Assembly (NCBI RefSeq): GCF_006547145.1
Contig: NZ_CP041244.1
Coordinates: 3,348,001-3,412,000 of the forward strand
DNA length: 64,000 nucleotides
Reading direction: 5' to 3'
From: Actinomadura sp. WMMA1423
GTDB lineage: Bacteria; Actinomycetota; Actinomycetes; Streptosporangiales; Streptosporangiaceae
A program made the translations under genes and the position numbers. Below, piece by piece: positions 8,975-20,095 of this stretch (positions are counted from its first letter, which is position 1; each line of letters opens with the position of its first letter). A model generated the notes under the pieces. It made no database searches. It had not been told where the DNA came from and saw only the letters and a list, made by a program, of their open reading frames with translations.

Positions 8975-10101
8975 GCAGCGGGATCGACGCCGACATCGCG
9001 CTGGACGCCGCGGTGGTGCTGAGCCTCGGCATGAACCGCGTCCTCGGGCGCGGCGCGGGGCTGGCCGCGAGCGCGGCCGAGGCGCTGGCGGCCCGCGCCG
9101 CCGGACGGGCGGAGGCACGGGCGGCCGCGCTCGCCGAGGTGGAGACGCACGAGCGGGCGCTGCGCGAGGTCGTGGAGCGGAGCGCCCGCATCGCGGCGCT
9201 GGCCGAGACCCGCGCGAAGATCGGCGCGGACGTGGCGCTGCCCGAGCCCCTCGACCCCGCCGGCCTGTCCCCCGCGGAGCTGACCGCCTGGTGCGCCGCC
9301 ACGGACCCCGTCCTGGACGAGGCCGAGCGGCGCCTGTCCGAGCACCTCGCCGCGCAGGTCAGCACGCAGATCTTCGCCGTGCCCACCGAAGGGCTGGCGG
9401 CCGACCTCGGGCAGGGCCCCCCGCCGCCCCGGCGCGAGGACGGCGACGTCCGCGGGAACCTGGAGCGGATCATGGCGCGGCTGCTGCCCGACGCCGCCGA
9501 GGAGGAGCGGCGCGCGGTGGCGGAGGCGGCGCGGCTGCTGGCCGGCGTCGCGACGGCGGACGAGGCGGAGGGCGTCCTCCAGGAGGTCCGGCTGCGCATC
9601 CAGGACGCCAACGGCCGCACACGGGAGCGGCGCGAGGAGGAGCGGCGCCGCGCGGCCGAGCGCGAGGCCGCCGAGCAGGCCGAGGCCGAGCGCCGGTACG
9701 TCCTCGACTCCATCACCGCCGCCTTCGAGGACATGGGGTACGAGGTCCAGGCCGGGTTCGAGACGCTGACGGCCGAGGACGGCACCCTGACGCTGACCAG
9801 GGGCGGCTGGCCCGACCACAGCGTGCGGATGCGCGTGGAGGACGCGGCGCACGTGCGGGCGTCGATGGTGCGCGAGCGGCCCGCCGAGAGCGAGGACGAC
9901 CGGCGGCTGGACGTCGAGCGCGAGCGCGAGTGGTGCGAGGCGTTCGAGGCGGCGCGCGAGCGCCTCGCGGACGCGGGGATCCGCTCCGACGTGGGCTGGC
10001 GCCTCGACCCGGGCGTCCGTGAGCTGCCGGTTTCGACCCGGAACAGGCAGACTAGGGGCCGAGTCGGCCAACGCGAGCGCTCTCGCGAGCGTCACAAGTG
10101 A
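8971..10101 (+). CDS. Coiled-coil protein of kinase/AAA/radical-SAM operon
   Basis: 376 aa, no recognised family. Translation starts at a GTG overlapping the kinase stop codon, with GGAGGAG upstream. The first 110 residues are Ala/Glu/Arg-rich and helical, and a strongly charged coiled coil (about 200-250, dense in Glu/Arg/Ala) follows. A compact C-terminal domain (about 250-350) contains a strand-rich segment around GTLTLTRGGWPDHSVRMRV. It lacks signal peptide and membrane helices. Because it is translationally coupled between the kinase and the AAA protein, I infer a substrate or adaptor of this complex. The long in-frame extension upstream lies inside the kinase gene and is not used. Confidence 0.8.
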   Translation: MSSGIDADIALDAAVVLSLGMNRVLGRGAGLAASAAEALAARAAGRAEARAAALAEVETHERALREVVERSARIAALAETRAKIGADVALPEPLDPAGLSPAELTAWCAATDPVLDEAERRLSEHLAAQVSTQIFAVPTEGLAADLGQGPPPPRREDGDVRGNLERIMARLLPDAAEEERRAVAEAARLLAGVATADEAEGVLQEVRLRIQDANGRTRERREEERRRAAEREAAEQAEAERRYVLDSITAAFEDMGYEVQAGFETLTAEDGTLTLTRGGWPDHSVRMRVEDAAHVRASMVRERPAESEDDRRLDVEREREWCEAFEAARERLADAGIRSDVGWRLDPGVRELPVSTRNRQTRGRVGQRERSRERHK

Positions 10102-10142
10102 GATGCGGAGGCACGGACGGAGCGGATTGGGGAGCACGCTAG

Positions 10143-12056
10143 ATGAGCATTGATTCGCCTACCCTCGGGGGGCGGTTGCAGGGTTGGCCGCCATTCATCC
10201 GCGAGCTGGACGCGACCCTCTCGGTGCACTCCCAGTACGTCCTGTCGGGCAACCTCTACGACAGCTTCCTCTCCCCCGCGGCGGACGGCGCGCCCGCCCA
10301 GCTCCTCCCGCTGCGCGCCCTGCTGTGGGAGACGCTGCGCTCCAGCGGCGCGTCCTTCATGGCCGTGTACGACCCGGTCGACGGGCTGCAGATCGTCCCC
10401 GGTCCCGAGGACGCCGCCGGGGCCGAGGCGGCCGCCGCGGCCGAGCGGCTGCTGGGCAAGACCAAGGCGGACGAGAAGCCGTCGCTGGAGGGGCTGACCC
10501 GCTACCTGGCCGGGGTCGCCCGCCCGAAGGAGAACGTCCGCGCCGCGTTCGTGATCGACTCGGCGTCGCGCATCGCCCGCACCCCCACCGACCTGGAGCC
10601 GGCCGAGCGCGACTTCTTCCGGTTCTGCGCGAAGCTGTCGCGCAGCGCCCGCCCCGTCCGGGTGGCCGGGGCGCGGCCGAAGCCGCTCTACAACCCGGTC
10701 GTCTGGCTGGTGGAGCGGCCGGGCGACCTGCCGCCGTGGCTCACCGCCGACAACGAGAACATCCGCGAGATCACGATCCCGCGCCCGCACCTCGGCGACC
10801 GGCAGGAGACGGCGCGGCTGCTGGCCCGCGCGTTCGGGGTCGGCGACGTCGCCGCCGACGAGGCCGCGGCGGCGGCCTGCGACGCGTTCGCCGAGCAGGC
10901 CGACGGGCTCACCCTCCAGTCGATGATCGAGGTGACCCGGCTGGCGAAGGAGCGGGGTGTCGACCTCGCCGACCTGCCGGACGCGGTCCGCACCTACAAG
11001 CTCGGCGTGCTCGACAACCCGTGGAGCCGCGGCCACCTGCGCCGCCGGGTGCTGGACGGGGAGAAGCGCGTCCCGGAGCGGGTGATCGGGCAGCCGCAGG
11101 CCGTCACCAAGACCCTCGACATACTCAAGCGGGCGGTGCTCGGCCTGTCGGGCGCGCAGGCGACCCGGTCCGGGAGCCGGCCGCGCGGGGTGCTGTTCTT
11201 CGCCGGCCCGACCGGCACCGGCAAGACGGAGCTGGCGAAGGCGATCACCGAGCTGGTCTTCGGGGACGAGTCGGCCTACCTGCGCTTCGACATGAGCGAG
11301 TTCTCCGGCGAGGGGTCCGGCGACCGGCTGATCGGGTCGCCGCCCGGGTACGTGGGCCACGAGGCGGGCGGCGAGCTGACCAACGCCGTCCGCGAGGACC
11401 CGTTCCGGGTGATCCTCTTCGACGAGATCGAGAAGGCGCACCCCCGGATCCTGGACAAGTTCCTCCAGATCCTGGAGGACGGCCGCCTCACCGACGGCCG
11501 CGGCAACACCGTGCACTTCTCCGAGTCGATCCTGATCTTCACCTCGAACCTCGGGATGTACGTGCCGGGGCGCGACCTGACGGCCCGCGACCCCTTCCCG
11601 CTCGGTACCCCCGAACGTGTGCAGAACATCACAACCGGGATGACCTACGACGAGGTGGAGCAGCGCATCAAGGGCGCCGTGGCCGACCACTTCACCGAGG
11701 TGCTGAACCGGCCGGAGCTGCTCAACCGGTTCGGCGACAACATCGTGGTGTTCGACTTCATCTCCGCCGAGGCCGCGCACAAGATCTTCGACCTGCAGTT
11801 CGCGAACATCTGCCGGCGGGTCACCGACGAGCACCGGCTCGTCCTGGCGGTGAAGGGCGAGGCGCTCGAGACGCTCCGCCGGTGGTGCACGGAGGAGCTC
11901 GACAAGGGCGGGCGCGGCATCGGCATGGCCCTGGAGTCGCACTTCGTCAACCCGCTGGCGCGCGCGCTTTTCGACCGGGAGCTCGTCCCAGACGAGAAGG
12001 TCACCGTCACGGGCATCCGGCGCGAGGGCAGCATCGTGCATCTGGACCTCCAGTGA
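10143..12056 (+). CDS. Tandem AAA+ ATPase: degenerate first module, ClpB-type second module
   Basis: 637 aa. The C-terminal half is a Clp/Hsp100 D2-type AAA+ module: Walker A GPTGTGKT (355-362), pore-loop-type GSPPGYVGH, Walker B with D427/E428 in FDEIEKAHP, sensor-1 TSNLG, and an Arg-finger-like ELLNRF followed by a ClpB C-terminal domain. The N-terminal 300 residues also look like an AAA fold (SGNLYDS start, a FVIDSA strand at the Walker B position, a sensor-like VVWLVERPGDLPPWL, and a helical lid) but have no Walker A, so this module is probably dead. ClpB M-domain and N-domain are absent, so it is not a standard disaggregase. It starts 41 nt after the coiled-coil gene and its stop overlaps the radical SAM start. 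Confidence 0.9.
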   Translation: MSIDSPTLGGRLQGWPPFIRELDATLSVHSQYVLSGNLYDSFLSPAADGAPAQLLPLRALLWETLRSSGASFMAVYDPVDGLQIVPGPEDAAGAEAAAAAERLLGKTKADEKPSLEGLTRYLAGVARPKENVRAAFVIDSASRIARTPTDLEPAERDFFRFCAKLSRSARPVRVAGARPKPLYNPVVWLVERPGDLPPWLTADNENIREITIPRPHLGDRQETARLLARAFGVGDVAADEAAAAACDAFAEQADGLTLQSMIEVTRLAKERGVDLADLPDAVRTYKLGVLDNPWSRGHLRRRVLDGEKRVPERVIGQPQAVTKTLDILKRAVLGLSGAQATRSGSRPRGVLFFAGPTGTGKTELAKAITELVFGDESAYLRFDMSEFSGEGSGDRLIGSPPGYVGHEAGGELTNAVREDPFRVILFDEIEKAHPRILDKFLQILEDGRLTDGRGNTVHFSESILIFTSNLGMYVPGRDLTARDPFPLGTPERVQNITTGMTYDEVEQRIKGAVADHFTEVLNRPELLNRFGDNIVVFDFISAEAAHKIFDLQFANICRRVTDEHRLVLAVKGEALETLRRWCTEELDKGGRGIGMALESHFVNPLARALFDRELVPDEKVTVTGIRREGSIVHLDLQ

Positions 12057-12817
12057 GCACGGGCCGGCCCGCCGCGTCCGGAGCGGGCGCGGGCGAGACG
12101 CTCCTGCTCGCCAAGGCGCACTATCCGGTGACCACACTCGGCCCCGGAACCCGTGCGGGAATCTGGACGCAGGGCTGCACGCTGCACTGCGACGGCTGCC
12201 TCTCCCGCGACACGTGGGACGCGGACCCGGGGCGGGCGATCCCCGTCCAGGCGGTCCTAGGATGGCTCGCGTCCCTTCCGGAACCGGTCGACGGGGTGAC
12301 CATCTCGGGCGGAGAACCCTTCCAGCAGCCGGCCGCGCTCGCGGCCCTGGTGCGGGGGATCCGCGCGTGGCGGGAGACCCGAGGCCGTGAGACGATTGCG
12401 ATGGACATATTGGTGTACAGCGGATATGTCTACTCTCGGCTCTCGCGCGCCGGTGTGACGCGCGAGATCGTGGACATGTGTGACGCCGTGGTCACGGGGC
12501 CCTACGTCGACCGGCTCAACCCGAAGGGGCGACACCCAGAGGACGGCTCTCTACTCTGGAGGGGGTCGGCCAACCAGCGTGTCGTGCCGGTGTCCCCGCT
12601 GGGACGCGAGCGGTACGGGGCAGTGGCCGGCGTCGGTGACACTGAAGTCGGCGACACTGAAGGAAGAGGGCCCCGAGTACAGGTGTCCGTGGACGAAGGG
12701 CCGGAGGGAAGGCGGGTGTTCTACATCGGGATCCCGCGACGGGGTGACATGGAGCACCTCACGTCGAGGCTCGACCGCGCCGGCGTGCGCTCGGGGGATG
12801 TGTCATGGCGACCTTGA
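12053..12817 (+). CDS. NrdG-like radical SAM protein
   Basis: 254 aa. The CxxxCxxC cluster motif (C42, C46, C49 in GCTLHCDGC), a downstream SGGEPFQQ (the GGE SAM-binding motif), and the sequence of a short activase-type barrel place it with the NrdG/4Fe-4S single-cluster radical SAM proteins. These normally activate glycyl-radical enzymes, but no NrdD or PFL-type gene lies in the window. It is fused by overlap (GTGA) to the AAA gene and overlaps the FHA gene by 13 nt, so a role inside this operon is more likely than ribonucleotide reduction. The C-terminal 50 residues after VVPVSPLG are not typical of NrdG. The target of its chemistry is unknown. Confidence 0.85.
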   Translation: MSTGRPAASGAGAGETLLLAKAHYPVTTLGPGTRAGIWTQGCTLHCDGCLSRDTWDADPGRAIPVQAVLGWLASLPEPVDGVTISGGEPFQQPAALAALVRGIRAWRETRGRETIAMDILVYSGYVYSRLSRAGVTREIVDMCDAVVTGPYVDRLNPKGRHPEDGSLLWRGSANQRVVPVSPLGRERYGAVAGVGDTEVGDTEGRGPRVQVSVDEGPEGRRVFYIGIPRRGDMEHLTSRLDRAGVRSGDVSWRP

Positions 12818-14136
12818 ACTGTCCGGTCTGCGACGAACCGGTCCAGCCGGGTGATCTGCTCTGCATGAGCTGCGGGGCCAACCTGGCGCGCGCCGGCGGC
12901 GCGCCCCAACCGGGCCCGGGCGGGTACGGCCAGCCTCAGCACGGCCAGCCGCAGCCGGGGCAGTACGGCCAGCCTCAGCACGGCCAGCCTCAGCCGGGGC
13001 AGTACGGGCAACCCCAGCACGGGCAGCCCCAGCCGGGGCAGTACGGCCAGCCTCAGCACGGCCAGCCCCAGTACGGCCAGCCTCAGCCGAACGACCCGTA
13101 CCAGCAGCAGGCCCCGAACCAGCAGGGTCCCTCCGGGCAGCCGCAGGACCCCTGGGGTCCGCAGCAGCAGCAGCAGCAGCCGGACGCGTGGGGGCCGCCC
13201 ATGCAGCAGCCTCCCGCCGACCAGCAGGGGCAGCCCCAGTACGGCCAGCCCCAGCACGGGCAGCCCCAGCACGGGCAGCACGGTCAGCCGCAGCATGGCC
13301 AGCACGGGGGCCAGTCGCCCATGCAGCAGCAGCCTGCCGACCCCTGGGGCATGCCCCAGCAGCAGCAGGATCCGTGGGGCGCGCCGCAACAGCAGCAGTC
13401 ACCGGCGGCCGACCAGTACCAGCAGCCGCAGGACCAGTACCAGCAGCCGCAGTACCAGCCGCAGGAGCAGTACGGCGCTCCGCAGCCCGGTCCGGGCGAC
13501 CACCAGTTCGGTCCGCCGCAGCAGCACTCCCCGTACGGGCAGCCGCAGCACGGAGGCCCCCAGCACGGCGGTCAGCCCCAGCACGGCGGTCAGCCCCAGC
13601 ACGGCCAGCCGCAGCACGGGGGCCAGCCGCAGCACGGGGGCCAGCCTCCGCTGCCGCCGCACGGCCGTGAGGCGACGCTGCTGCCGCACGAGCACAACCA
13701 GGGCCAGGGCCAGCGCCCGCCCGCACCCGACAGCACGGCGTTCATGTGCCCGTACTGCGAGGCGGTGCTGACCAACCCGGGCGCCGCGCAATGCGACTCG
13801 TGCCTGCGCCCGCTGCCGCAGAAGGGCACGCCCATCCTGCGCGTCCAGTTCCCGACGGGCGAGCTCAAGGTCTCCGTCGGGCAGCACCTGGTCCTCGGCC
13901 GGGACGCGGGCCAGTCGCCGGTGGCGGCCACGTTCACCCAGTACGACAACGTGTCGCGGCGCCACTCGACGGTGTGGCTCGACCCGTCCGGCACGGCGTG
14001 GGTGCGCGACGAGGGCTCCACCAACGGGACGTTCGTCAACGGCGAGCGGCTCCCCCGCGGTGTGGAGGCCCCGCTCCGCGACGGCGACCAGCTCCGTCTG
14101 GCCGCCGACGTGACGGGCACCGTCCAGCTGAACTGA
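12805..14136 (+). CDS. Zinc-ribbon, Gln/Gly/Pro-rich, FHA-domain protein
   Basis: 443 aa in four parts. Residues 1-25 form a zinc ribbon (C6, C9, C20, C23). Residues 30-310 are a disordered Q/P/G/H/Y repeat built from short GQPQHGQ-like units. A second zinc ribbon (C315, C318, about C329, C332) follows. A C-terminal FHA domain (about 340-443) retains the phosphothreonine-binding signature: GRD, S-R-R-H-S, and S-T-N-G-T-F-V-N-G. No signal peptide or membrane helix. FHA domains bind phosphothreonine, so the operon's kinase is the obvious writer. The repeat region may phase-separate or act as a flexible tether; that is inference. Confidence 0.9.
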   Translation: MATLNCPVCDEPVQPGDLLCMSCGANLARAGGAPQPGPGGYGQPQHGQPQPGQYGQPQHGQPQPGQYGQPQHGQPQPGQYGQPQHGQPQYGQPQPNDPYQQQAPNQQGPSGQPQDPWGPQQQQQQPDAWGPPMQQPPADQQGQPQYGQPQHGQPQHGQHGQPQHGQHGGQSPMQQQPADPWGMPQQQQDPWGAPQQQQSPAADQYQQPQDQYQQPQYQPQEQYGAPQPGPGDHQFGPPQQHSPYGQPQHGGPQHGGQPQHGGQPQHGQPQHGGQPQHGGQPPLPPHGREATLLPHEHNQGQGQRPPAPDSTAFMCPYCEAVLTNPGAAQCDSCLRPLPQKGTPILRVQFPTGELKVSVGQHLVLGRDAGQSPVAATFTQYDNVSRRHSTVWLDPSGTAWVRDEGSTNGTFVNGERLPRGVEAPLRDGDQLRLAADVTGTVQLN

Positions 14137-14153
14137 GCGCCACGAGCGAAAAG

Positions 14154-14194
14154 GGGGCGGCCCCGCGGTTCTCGGAGAACCGCGGGGCCGCCCC
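14154..14194. terminator. 19-bp perfect hairpin, bidirectional terminator
   Basis: Arms 14154-14172 and 14176-14194 pair perfectly around a CGG loop, and TTTC follows on the plus strand. On the minus strand the left flank supplies a short T run. It lies between the convergent FHA gene and typA and isolates the kinase operon. Confidence 0.9.
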
Positions 14195-14212
14195 TTTCGC
14201 GTGGGCCCCTGC

Positions 14213-16066
<1,854 letters not shown>

Positions 16067-16224
16067 GCGGGTTCGCCTTGCGTGAGAGTTCGGGGAACGC
16101 CGCAGACGTGCGGCAGCCCCCATTCTACTTGGCCGCGCGTACCACCCATCCCGAGCCGTTCGCCACGCCCGCCCCAGGGGCCCCGATTGGCAAACTTTGC
16201 GCGTTCTTTGTACTCTCCGAGATC

Positions 16225-16376
16225 GGTCGTCCGGAGTCCCATCCCCCGGGACTGCGACCGGAACGCCGAATCTCCCGGGCATCGGGAGAACCGGGGACCC
16301 ACCACCCTCGGGGTGAATCGACGCACGTCGTAGGGCGACTCCTGGCCCGAACCCGTCAGCTAACCCGGTAGGCGTG
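16225..16376 (+). promoter_or_regulatory. c-di-AMP (ydaO/yuaA) riboswitch
   Basis: The leader of the NlpC/P60 gene matches the ydaO family. It has CGCCGAATCTC followed by a CCCGGGCATCGGG stem, GAACCGGGGACCC, GGGGTGAATCG, GTAGGGCGACTCCTG, CCCGAACCCGTCAGCTAACC and CGGTAGGC in the expected order. Actinobacterial members of this family bind c-di-AMP and typically shut off cell-wall hydrolase genes such as the one that follows. Boundaries are approximate. Confidence 0.92.
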
Positions 16377-16397
16377 CGAGGAGAGGAGAGCACCGGC

Positions 16398-17414
16398 TTG
16401 GTTCCGGATTCCCGTAGGCGGCGCCGCGTCGTGCCGACCGCCACCGCCACCCTGCTCCTGATCGGCCTCGGCGCCACCGCGCCGAACGTCGCCCGCGCCG
16501 CGCAGCCCTCCCGGCACGCCGCCGCGCCGCCCGCGCCGAGCCCGACCCCGACCACGGAGAAGGGCCTGCGCAAGAGCCTGGACGCGCTGAACGAAGAGGC
16601 CGAGATCCTCACGGAGAAGTTCAACAAGGCCCGGGTGGAGCTCGGCAAGGCCCGCAAGGCCGAGCAGGACGCCACCAGGGAGGCCGAGCGGCTGCGCGCG
16701 CTCGCCGAACCCGCCCGCCAGCGGCTCGGCAGCCTGGCCGCCGCCAACTACATGGCCGGCGGCCCCGACGCCCTCTTCGGCTCCGGCGGGTCGGCCGAGG
16801 GGCTGTCCGACAGCGCCTACCTCGCGCAGAGCCAGGCCACCGCCGTCCTCGCGCTGAAGAAGCAGATCGACCAGGCCGACGCCGCCCAGCGCACCGCGCG
16901 GGCGAAGACCGCGCAGGTCAAGAAGGCCTGGGACGACGCCAAGAAGGCCCGCGAGGCGGCCAAGGCCAAGGTCTCCGAGGTGATGAAGCGCCTCGACAAG
17001 CTGACCACCACCCACGCCCGCGACCCGCGCACCGGCCTCACCGCCACGGTGAAGGGCTCGGACCTGCCCGCGAAGATGGCCCGCAAGGCGCTCACCAAGC
17101 TCGGCTCCCCGTACGTGTGGGCCGCCGCCGGTCCGAGCAGCTTCGACTGCTCCGGCCTCGTCGTCTGGGCCTACACCCAGGTCGGCAAGCCCGGCCTCCC
17201 GCACTACACCGGCGACCTGTTCGCCATGGGGTCGAAGGTCTCGCGCGGCGCGCTGCGCTCCGGCGACCTGGTCTACTTCGGCGGCAACCTGCACCACATG
17301 GGCATCTACCTGGGCGACGGCAAGTACCTGCACGCCCCCCAGACCGGCGACGTGGTGAAGATCTCCAAACTCAGCGAGCGCTCCGACTACGCCGGCGCCA
17401 ACCGTATTTCCTAG
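16398..17414 (+). CDS. Secreted NlpC/P60 peptidoglycan endopeptidase (RipA-like)
   Basis: 338 aa from a TTG preceded at 7 nt by GGAGAGGAGAG; an alternative GTG lies at 16374. A Sec signal peptide is followed by a coiled coil (about 45-210) and a C-terminal NlpC/P60 domain with catalytic Cys in FDCSGLV and His in HHMGIYL. It resembles RipA/CwlO-type D,L-endopeptidases that cleave stem peptides, with the coiled coil probably contacting FtsEX-type activators or autoinhibiting. Expression should be controlled by the preceding c-di-AMP riboswitch. Confidence 0.93.
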   Translation: MVPDSRRRRRVVPTATATLLLIGLGATAPNVARAAQPSRHAAAPPAPSPTPTTEKGLRKSLDALNEEAEILTEKFNKARVELGKARKAEQDATREAERLRALAEPARQRLGSLAAANYMAGGPDALFGSGGSAEGLSDSAYLAQSQATAVLALKKQIDQADAAQRTARAKTAQVKKAWDDAKKAREAAKAKVSEVMKRLDKLTTTHARDPRTGLTATVKGSDLPAKMARKALTKLGSPYVWAAAGPSSFDCSGLVVWAYTQVGKPGLPHYTGDLFAMGSKVSRGALRSGDLVYFGGNLHHMGIYLGDGKYLHAPQTGDVVKISKLSERSDYAGANRIS

Positions 17415-17564
17415 CGTCTTTCTCCTCCTTCGGGCCTAGCGGCCCTCCATCGTCGAAAAACGCGGGCGATCGCTGGCATCGCTCCGACTCGCCTAGCGGC
17501 TCACTGCGCGATCAGGTCGTCGCGTGGTTGCGGCGAGGCTGAGGTCGGCGCGATCCGTGCCGGA

Positions 17565-18011
<447 letters not shown>

Positions 18012-18791
18012 TGCCCCGGAGGGAGTCGACCAGGCGCGTCGCGTCGCGGACGATCTCCTCCAGGCGGTCGCCGTGCGCGCCGCGCCAGTAGACCTGGCCG
18101 CATCCCGCGCAGCGGCCGTAGACGTCGTAGCTGCGGCGGGTGCCCGCCTGCAGCTCGCGCTCGATCTCCTCCTTGTCGACCGGGACGAGCTCGCCGTTGC
18201 ATGCGGTGCAGCGCGTCCACGGCCGCAGGACGGGCGCGAACCGGTCGAGCAGGTCGCGGAGCTGGTCGTCAGGGCGCGAGCCGCGGACGTAGGCGCCGAA
18301 CCACAGCGCGCGGCGGCGCAGGAGGCCGCGGTCCTGGGTGAGCAGGACGCGGCGCTCCTCGTTGGCCTGCACGACGAGCGCCGGGTCGTCCATGTCGTTG
18401 TGGTAGGCGGTGTCGAGGCCGAGCAGGCGCATGCGCCGGGCCAGCGTCCCGAGGTGGACGTCGAGCAGGAAGCGGGGCGCGACCTGGCCCGGGTCGAGCG
18501 GGACGGGCTGCGGGCGCGGCACCGCGGCCACGCGGACCTCGGCCCCGACGTCCGGCCTGGTGGCGGGCCCGGCGGGCTCGCCGTCGGCCGTCATCGGACC
18601 CGCCTCGGGCAGCGGCACGCCCAGCGACTCCACGAGGTGCCCCAGCGTGGAGGTCCCGTCGTAGGGGACGCGGGCCGGGGTCTCCCGCCGGGTGGCGGGC
18701 AGGAACATCAGCAGCTCGTCGGCGACGCGGATCGTTATCTCTGACTCCACGCAGATCAGCATGCCACGTGCGGCCGACGATTCCCGGCGGG

Positions 18792-20075
18792 TCAGGCCGC
18801 CACGTGCGCGGCGGACTCCTTCAGGGACGCCAGCAGGCCGGGGACGTCGTGGCCCCGCAGCGCTCCCCCGCGCTTGACCACCCGGCCGCCGACGAGGACG
18901 GCGTCGACGTTGCGCGTGTCAGCGGCCAGCACCACGGCCGCGACGGGGTCGTGGGCCGCCGCGACGCCGAGGGTGTCGGTGCGCAGGACGAGCAGGTCGG
19001 CCTGCTTGCCGGGGGCCAGCGACCCGGTGACGCCCGCGAGCCCGGCGACCTCGGCGCCCTCGATCGTGGCCATCCGGAGGGCGTCGGCGGTGGTGAAGCC
19101 GAGTCCGGCGCCGCCCGCGCGGCCCCGTTCGAGGACGTAGGCGGCGCGCATGACGCTGAACATGTCGCCCGGGCCGGAGGCGACCGTGTCGGCGCCGAGC
19201 CCGGTCGGGACGCCCGCGCCGCGGGCGCGTCCGGTGGGCGGGGCGCCGATGTCCAGGGCGGCCTCGATGCCGGGGGCGACCGAGACCGTCCCGCCGCTTC
19301 CGGCGATCCGCTTCAGCTCGTCATCGGTGTAGAAGTTGGCGTGCACGTACGTCGCCGGGTGGTCCATCAGCCCGTGGGTCTCCAGAAACGCCAGACCGCG
19401 CGCGGCGCTCGGCGCGCCGTGGCCGCCCATGTGCGCGGTGACCGGCAGCCCGAGGTCGCGGGCCGTTCGCCATTCGGCGAGCGCGCGCTCGTCCCCCGCG
19501 ATCTCGGGCCCGAGCGCGGCCAGGGCCATCGTGACCGCGCCGCCGGGGGTTGCGAAGTACTCGCGGTGGACGCGGCCCGTCTCGGCGGCGAGCGCGTCGA
19601 GGTCGCCGCCGCCGTAGCAGTACCCGAACACCGCCCTGATGCCCGACGCCCGCAGCGCCGCGACGTTCGCCTCGGTGTGGCCCGGGCCGAGCTGGATGTG
19701 CGACCAGTCGACCAGCGTCGTGATGCCGGAGTCGAGGCATTCCAGGGCGCCGGCGAGCGTCCCGGCGTACACGTCCTCGGGACGGTAGCGGGGCGCCATC
19801 TCGCCCAGGACTCGTCGCAGGTACGCGGGGAGCGTGCCGTCGCACACGGAGGCGCGGATCCCGGTCTGCCAGGTGTGCCGGTGGGTGTCGACGAACCCCG
19901 GCATGACGATGCGGTCGGTCGCGTCGATGGTCTCGGCGCCTTCGGGTGCGGCGAGTCCCGGGCCGACCGCGGCGATGCGGCCGTCCTCGACGAGCACGTC
20001 GGCGGTCCCCAGCACGGCCGGCTCGGGCGCCGTGTCGATGACGAGGCCGTTCGTGAGCAGCAGAGTCGTTGTCAT
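18792..20075 (-). CDS. Amidohydrolase (chlorohydrolase/deaminase superfamily)
   Basis: 427 aa. The metal-binding HxH appears in FVDTHRHTWQ, with further expected His residues in VTAHMGGHG and the YVHANFYTDDEL strand, and the D in GLGADTVA. This layout is that of the TrzN/AtzB/SsnA group of cytosine-like deaminases and hydrolases; the substrate cannot be told from sequence. It is divergent from a MarR regulator across a 61-nt gap containing a palindromic operator, so the pair is probably a self-contained substrate-responsive unit. The start at ATG 20075 follows a promoter-like TTGCTT/TAAGCT pair by only a few nucleotides. Confidence 0.9.
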   Translation of the reverse strand: MTTTLLLTNGLVIDTAPEPAVLGTADVLVEDGRIAAVGPGLAAPEGAETIDATDRIVMPGFVDTHRHTWQTGIRASVCDGTLPAYLRRVLGEMAPRYRPEDVYAGTLAGALECLDSGITTLVDWSHIQLGPGHTEANVAALRASGIRAVFGYCYGGGDLDALAAETGRVHREYFATPGGAVTMALAALGPEIAGDERALAEWRTARDLGLPVTAHMGGHGAPSAARGLAFLETHGLMDHPATYVHANFYTDDELKRIAGSGGTVSVAPGIEAALDIGAPPTGRARGAGVPTGLGADTVASGPGDMFSVMRAAYVLERGRAGGAGLGFTTADALRMATIEGAEVAGLAGVTGSLAPGKQADLLVLRTDTLGVAAAHDPVAAVVLAADTRNVDAVLVGGRVVKRGGALRGHDVPGLLASLKESAAHVAA

Positions 20076-20095
20076 GCGCGAAAGCTTAAGAGTTA

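Noticed and set aside
6581-9118. Long minus-strand ORF opposite the kinase
   Set aside because: Arg/Pro-rich shadow with no motif; the kinase on the plus strand has intact catalytic residues.
8971-10101. Upstream extension of the coiled-coil gene into the kinase gene
   Set aside because: The 345 extra codons are antisense-quality sequence inside the kinase frame; the GTGA overlap with a ribosome site fits better.
12890-13680. Short repeats that resemble a CRISPR array or satellite
   Set aside because: They are in frame and encode the GQPQHGQ repeats of the FHA protein; spacing is irregular and no spacers or Cas genes are present.
6626-14136. Type VI secretion regulatory module
   Set aside because: Kinase, FHA and Clp ATPase are shared with T6SS, but no sheath, baseplate or VgrG/Hcp genes exist here and the radical SAM has no T6SS counterpart.
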